Shown here: piece after piece, positions 5,758 through 9,207 of the stretch
Numbering within the stretch: position 1 is the first letter of the stretch
Layout of the letters: every line of letters begins with the position of its first letter
From: Ruminococcus sp.
GTDB taxonomy: Bacteria > Bacillota > Clostridia > Oscillospirales > Ruminococcaceae
Direction: 5' to 3'
Assembly: GCA_029063695.1 (NCBI GenBank)
Contig: JAIDNR010000054.1
Location: 1-9,207, forward strand
DNA length: 9,207 nucleotides
The notes under the pieces: model-generated
Seen by the model: only the letters and a program-made list of their open reading frames with translations
Database searches by the model: none
What the model was told of the DNA's origin: nothing
Position numbers and translations under genes: made by a program

Positions 5758-7265
5758 GGAAAATTTTACCGTCAGTTATACTTCTTACATTTATGAGTAC
5801 GGCACTTTGTTCATGCGGAATATTTCAAGCTTATGAAATAGCAGATATTTCCGAAACTGCTGAAACATCTGAAATAACTGAGGAAGAAATTATAGAAGAA
5901 GTAACTGAATCCGTTGAAGATGATACACTGTCTTTTCAGGAATGTCACAAGACAATAAAAAATCCCAAAAAGCCTGAAGTAGTAAAATTTTCGTTTTTGG
6001 GTGAATGTACTGACAATATCAAAAAATATGTAAGTGTCAAGGATATATATGATACAAACTATCTTCATAACGGTGTTGTCGGACTTGTCGGTGTACCTTT
6101 TGAACTGACCTACGGCAAGGAAATCAATACGCCTGCCATATCTTTTACTTATAATAAAGACGAACTAAGAGGAATACCCGAAAAAAATCTTATTGTACTC
6201 CATTATGATGAAGAAGAATGTTTTTATAATACAATAAAATCCGTGCTTGATACCGATAATTGTACTGTTTCTGCTGAAATTGAGGAAGATGGAGTATATC
6301 TTCTTGCAGATGCTTATCAGTGGTATGAATGCTGGGGTATCGATGTTTCGGAATATGCCTATGAAGTAAAACCTGCTGAGCATATCACTAACTGGGAACG
6401 TGAAAACGATACAGGCGATATAATGGAACTTGCCGATAAAGAATGGGCAATGGAGAATGCTCCCTATTTCCACGTTTCAACTCCCGAACAGCTTGCATCT
6501 GTAGTATGGTATGTGAATGGCGTTGACAGCAATGCAAGTATTACGCTTGAGGACGATATTGATTTGTCGGGCTATCTCTGGAAGTCTATGGGCTGGTACA
6601 GCGGAAATTCCATGGCATTTTCGGGATTTGTTGACGGACAGAATCACACAATAAACGGACTTACTATTTATGAAGACTACTGTGATACGGGATTTATCGG
6701 CTATGGACTGGGAGTTACTGTAAGGGATATTAACTTCACAAATGCTGATATTTCAGCTACAGGGTGCGTTGGTATCGTGGGCGGTGAAATTTACCTGCAA
6801 AACGTATGGGAAAATGTTCATGTATCGGGAAAAGTAACCGGCGGAAATGATGACTATGCCTCAATTATAGGACGTGAGGGAGATATTACATTCAAGAACT
6901 GCACTGCTGATGTTACAGTAAACGGCGAACCATTTGAGTATCTCTCATACAAGGAAAAGCGTATTGCAGATGCAGGCGATGTTGTGGCTTTTCACATTGA
7001 AATGAATGATGATATGATAGTAACCCGTGATGAGCCAGACGGAGATTATCTCCATCTTTGCTGGAATGTTTATCGTGACGGCGAAAAAGCGGAGTATACA
7101 GGTGCAGACGGTAAAAATAAAAGTCTTGATGTGTACAACAAACTCTTTTCTGAGGGCGACTATGAAATCTATCTCACAGCATACATAAACGGAACTTATG
7201 TAACTGTCAGCAATGTTATTGAATATCATTCAGAGGGTTATGATTTCAGGTGGAGTGAACAGTAG
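5754..7265 (+). CDS. surface lipoprotein with GLUG-like beta-helix region
   Basis: A 503-residue exported protein. A lipoprotein signal peptide is visible: basic MRK, a hydrophobic core (ILPSVILLTFMSTA) and a lipobox L-C-S-C with the lipidated cysteine at 21. Residues about 28-57 are a low-complexity acidic, Thr/Ser/Glu-rich linker. A beta-rich region follows (70-230). Then comes a block typical of GLUG/beta-helix surface proteins: FHVSTPEQLASV (239-250), EDDIDLSGYLWKSMGW (266-281), FSGFVDGQNHTINGLTI (289-305), then repeats of the kind GFIG...VRDINFTNADIS...GCVGIVGG (313-344) and TFKNCTADVTV (379-389). The last 100 residues look like a beta-sandwich. No catalytic motif is seen; the likely role is adhesion or surface binding, but the ligand is unknown. 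The start has no separate ribosome site and relies on the ATGA overlap with iorB. It is an unexpected neighbour for a cytoplasmic aromatic-acid pathway. Confidence 0.82.
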   Translation: MRKILPSVILLTFMSTALCSCGIFQAYEIADISETAETSEITEEEIIEEVTESVEDDTLSFQECHKTIKNPKKPEVVKFSFLGECTDNIKKYVSVKDIYDTNYLHNGVVGLVGVPFELTYGKEINTPAISFTYNKDELRGIPEKNLIVLHYDEEECFYNTIKSVLDTDNCTVSAEIEEDGVYLLADAYQWYECWGIDVSEYAYEVKPAEHITNWERENDTGDIMELADKEWAMENAPYFHVSTPEQLASVVWYVNGVDSNASITLEDDIDLSGYLWKSMGWYSGNSMAFSGFVDGQNHTINGLTIYEDYCDTGFIGYGLGVTVRDINFTNADISATGCVGIVGGEIYLQNVWENVHVSGKVTGGNDDYASIIGREGDITFKNCTADVTVNGEPFEYLSYKEKRIADAGDVVAFHIEMNDDMIVTRDEPDGDYLHLCWNVYRDGEKAEYTGADGKNKSLDVYNKLFSEGDYEIYLTAYINGTYVTVSNVIEYHSEGYDFRWSEQ

Positions 7266-7277
7266 TGGTAAAAATTT

Positions 7278-7811
7278 ATGAAAAAAGTAATAATCACAAC
7301 TGCAATTATGGGGCTGATTGCAGTAATATCTATATTTTCGGGTGTGACTATGCAGAAAAGTCATGCTGAAAAATATGTGCAGACCAAAGCGACGCTGATT
7401 TATGAAGAAAAAAAGACAAAACTTCCGTCAACATTTACATATTTATACAGTGCAGACGGCAGAAAATATACTGCGACTAAAGAGGGCGGTATCAGTCTCA
7501 GCGAACGCAATATATCCTATAATAAAGCGTTGCCGTCCAATTACTATTTCGGCTATATCGCACCTGTAACAAAAGTACTGCTGTTTATCGGAATACTTTT
7601 TGCTATGATTACTCTTTTCGCTTTATTCGGATTAATATTAGATTTGCCATTTGCTGAAAAGATGTTGCCGTGTATATTTTTGTACTATGTTGCAGGAATA
7701 TCATTTCTTACGGAATCGGGTCTTGCAACAGTACTGATAGCACTTTTTACAGTTGGGATAATTGCTGTATGTCTGACAGTTAAGAAAAACAATGAAGATG
7801 ATTATTATTAA
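7278..7811 (+). CDS. four-helix membrane protein, DUF3592-like (tentative)
   Basis: A 177-residue membrane protein. One helix at the N-terminus (about 4-24) is followed by a roughly 70-residue extracytoplasmic-looking beta domain (TKATLIYEEKKTKL, then FTYLYSADGRKYTATKEGG, residues 36-71, then NKALPSNYY at 82-90), then three helices at about 98-121, 130-146 and 148-167, and a short charged tail (KKNNEDDYY). The pattern of an early helix, a small domain with 'Y..DG..Y.A' and later helices recalls DUF3592-type proteins, whose role is unknown; this match is by eye only. The ribosome site is poor: only GGT near 7267-7269, with 12 bases between it and the lipoprotein stop, so translation may depend on the upstream gene. 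Its position suggests it belongs with the lipoprotein rather than with paaK. Confidence 0.72.
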   Translation: MKKVIITTAIMGLIAVISIFSGVTMQKSHAEKYVQTKATLIYEEKKTKLPSTFTYLYSADGRKYTATKEGGISLSERNISYNKALPSNYYFGYIAPVTKVLLFIGILFAMITLFALFGLILDLPFAEKMLPCIFLYYVAGISFLTESGLATVLIALFTVGIIAVCLTVKKNNEDDYY

Positions 7812-7822
7812 AATATTTATAT

Positions 7823-7830
7823 AAAAGGAG
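7823..7830 (+). promoter_or_regulatory. paaK ribosome binding site that decides the start
   Basis: AAAAGGAG ends directly before an ATG at 7831 and nine bases before a second in-frame ATG at 7840. The first is too close to be used, so the second is the likely start. Confidence 0.8.
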
Positions 7831-7839
7831 ATGTTACCA

Positions 7840-9147
7840 ATGGAAAGATATTGGAATCAGGAAATTGAAACAATGTCCCGTGAGGACATGAAAAAATTGC
7901 AGGACGAGCGTATTGTGGAGCAGGTAAAGCACGTTTATGAGAATGTTGAGTATTACCGTAATCTCATGGACGAAAAGGGAGTAAAGCCCGAAGATATCAA
8001 ATCAACGGACGATTTGCATAAACTTCCGTTTCTCACGAAATCGGATTTGCGTGATGCTTACCCTTACGGACTACTTGCAAAGCCTTTGAGCGAATGTGTG
8101 AGAATACAGTCCACAAGCGGTACTACAGGCAAGCGTGTTGTAGCATTCTATACTCAGAATGACATTGATTTATGGGAGGACTGCTGTGCAAGAGCAATCA
8201 CAGCAGCAGGTGGTACAAACGAGGACGTTTGTCAGGTATGCTATGGTTACGGACTTTTTACAGGCGGTCCCGGACTTAACGGCGGTTCACATAAAGTCGG
8301 CTGTCTCACACTTCCAATGTCCAGTGGAAACACGGAACGTCAGATTACATTCATGCGTGATTTGGGTGCGACAATTCTTTGCTGTACACCGTCCTATGCT
8401 GCATATATCGGCGAAACTCTCCATGATATGGGCTATACGACAGACGATATAAAGCTTAAAGCAGGTATTTTCGGTGCTGAACCGTGGACTGAGGAAATGC
8501 GTCGTTCCATTGAGAAATCACTCGGAATAAAGGCTTATGACATCTATGGACTTACTGAAACAAGCGGTCCGGGCGTATCGTTTGAATGTTCTGAGCAGAC
8601 AGGTATGCACATCAACGAAGACCATTTCATTCCCGAAATTATCAATCCCGAAACAGGTGAAGTGCTTCCCGAAGGCGAAGTCGGCGAACTTGTTTTCACA
8701 AGTATTACAAAAGAAGCATTTCCGCTTCTCCGTTACAGAACAAGGGATTTGTGCGTACTCTCACGAAAAAAATGCTCCTGCGGACGTACTCTTATAAAAA
8801 TGAGCAAGCCTATGGGCAGAAGCGACGATATGCTTATTATCCGTGGAGTAAACGTTTTTCCGTCACAGATTGAAACTGTACTCATCGAACAGGGATATTC
8901 GCCGAACTACCTCATTGAGGTTGACAGGGTGAATAATACAGATACTCTTGATATAAGCGTTGAAATGAATCCCACACAGGCTGATTCAGCAGGTGAAGAT
9001 ATTCAGATGTACGAGAAAACTCTTGCACTTGCAATCAAGACAATGCTCGGAATAAATCCCAAAGTTCATCTTGTAAGTCCAAAATCAATTACAAGAAGTG
9101 AGGGCAAAGCTGTCCGTGTTATTGACAGGCGTAAACTTCATGACTAA
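7840..9147 (+). CDS. paaK: phenylacetate-CoA ligase (aryl-acetate-CoA ligase)
   Basis: An adenylate-forming enzyme that joins an aryl acetate to CoA with ATP (producing AMP and PPi), or whose family in anaerobes may work with IOR products. From the ATG at 7840 it has 435 residues, the usual length for the family; a start at 7831 would add only three. Motifs: P-loop TSGTTGK at 92-98, YGYGLFTGG (135-143), FGAEPW (211-216), the A5 motif YGLTE at 236-240, LLRYRTRDL (296-304), the CSCGR pair (312-316), SDDMLIIRGVNVFPSQIE (328-345), and a C-terminal lysine in EGKAVRVIDRR (K423) at the place of the catalytic lysine. All look intact. Grouping with iorA and iorB indicates substrates such as phenylacetate, indoleacetate or 4-hydroxyphenylacetate. 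It is the last gene of the operon, separated from iorB by two unrelated genes. No terminator follows its stop. Confidence 0.95.
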   Translation: MERYWNQEIETMSREDMKKLQDERIVEQVKHVYENVEYYRNLMDEKGVKPEDIKSTDDLHKLPFLTKSDLRDAYPYGLLAKPLSECVRIQSTSGTTGKRVVAFYTQNDIDLWEDCCARAITAAGGTNEDVCQVCYGYGLFTGGPGLNGGSHKVGCLTLPMSSGNTERQITFMRDLGATILCCTPSYAAYIGETLHDMGYTTDDIKLKAGIFGAEPWTEEMRRSIEKSLGIKAYDIYGLTETSGPGVSFECSEQTGMHINEDHFIPEIINPETGEVLPEGEVGELVFTSITKEAFPLLRYRTRDLCVLSRKKCSCGRTLIKMSKPMGRSDDMLIIRGVNVFPSQIETVLIEQGYSPNYLIEVDRVNNTDTLDISVEMNPTQADSAGEDIQMYEKTLALAIKTMLGINPKVHLVSPKSITRSEGKAVRVIDRRKLHD

Positions 9148-9165
9148 AAAATTGTTCAAAAGGAC

Positions 9166-9194
9166 TTGACAAACTGATATAAAAACTATATAAT
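9166..9194 (+). promoter_or_regulatory. consensus sigma-A promoter for a downstream gene
   Basis: TTGACA at 9166-9171 and TATAAT at 9189-9194 are both perfect consensus with an exact 17-base spacer. Transcription would begin close to 9201, almost at the window edge. It starts only 19 bases after the paaK stop, and no hairpin terminator lies between. The AT-rich run around the -10 box (ACTATATAATAT) is partly self-complementary and could overlap a regulator site, but this is weak. It probably drives the next gene, outside the window. Confidence 0.8.
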
Positions 9195-9207
9195 ATAAGG
9201 ACAGGTT

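Noticed and set aside
1..9207. CRISPR arrays, tRNA or rRNA genes, riboswitches
   Set aside because: No regularly spaced repeats, no cloverleaf or rRNA-like sequence, and the leaders are too short for a riboswitch.

Overview
The window looks like chromosomal DNA of a low-GC Gram-positive anaerobe, most likely a Ruminococcus-type member of the Oscillospiraceae/Clostridia. The support is AT-rich DNA with standard-code genes, strong AAGGAG-type ribosome binding sites, some TTG starts, sigma-A-like promoters, a Gram-positive-style lipoprotein, and the oxygen-sensitive enzyme indolepyruvate:ferredoxin oxidoreductase. The species call is inference from style, not from a marker gene.

Layout. At the left edge a gene on the minus strand starts at 41 and leaves the window. 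A short divergent region (42-152) carries a convincing promoter (95-123) for a single long plus-strand operon that fills the rest of the window. In order it holds: a Cof-type HAD phosphatase fused to an unrelated C-terminal domain (153-1685); iorA (1686-3416); four small genes of unknown function (3400-5163: a soluble protein, a very acidic soluble protein, a membrane protein and a possibly broken gene); iorB (5185-5757); a lipoprotein with a predicted beta-helix (5754-7265); a four-helix membrane protein (7278-7811); and a phenylacetate-CoA ligase, paaK (7840-9147). Genes overlap, abut or lie within about 40 bases of each other, and I see no hairpin-plus-T-run terminator anywhere. After paaK there is a promoter with perfect consensus hexamers (9166-9194) for a gene beyond the right edge. 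There is no gene-free stretch longer than about 110 bases.

How the genes work together. IorA, IorB and PaaK are a known functional set. IorAB interconverts aryl pyruvates and aryl-acetyl-CoA with ferredoxin and CoA, and PaaK links aryl-acetyl-CoA to the free aryl acetate through ATP. In amino-acid fermenters the set runs towards aryl acetates; in rumen cellulolytic bacteria the same chemistry is known to run in reverse, making aromatic amino acids from phenylacetate and indoleacetate. The sequence cannot show the direction.

The unusual part is the architecture. The two subunits of one enzyme are separated by about 1.8 kb of unrelated small genes, and iorB and paaK by about 2.1 kb of surface or membrane genes. 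The first two small genes resemble, in style only, the immunity proteins of polymorphic toxin systems. No toxin, integrase or transposase is visible. I do not recognise a complete new system here; the best candidates for novelty are the split ior operon with its cargo and the HAD fusion protein.
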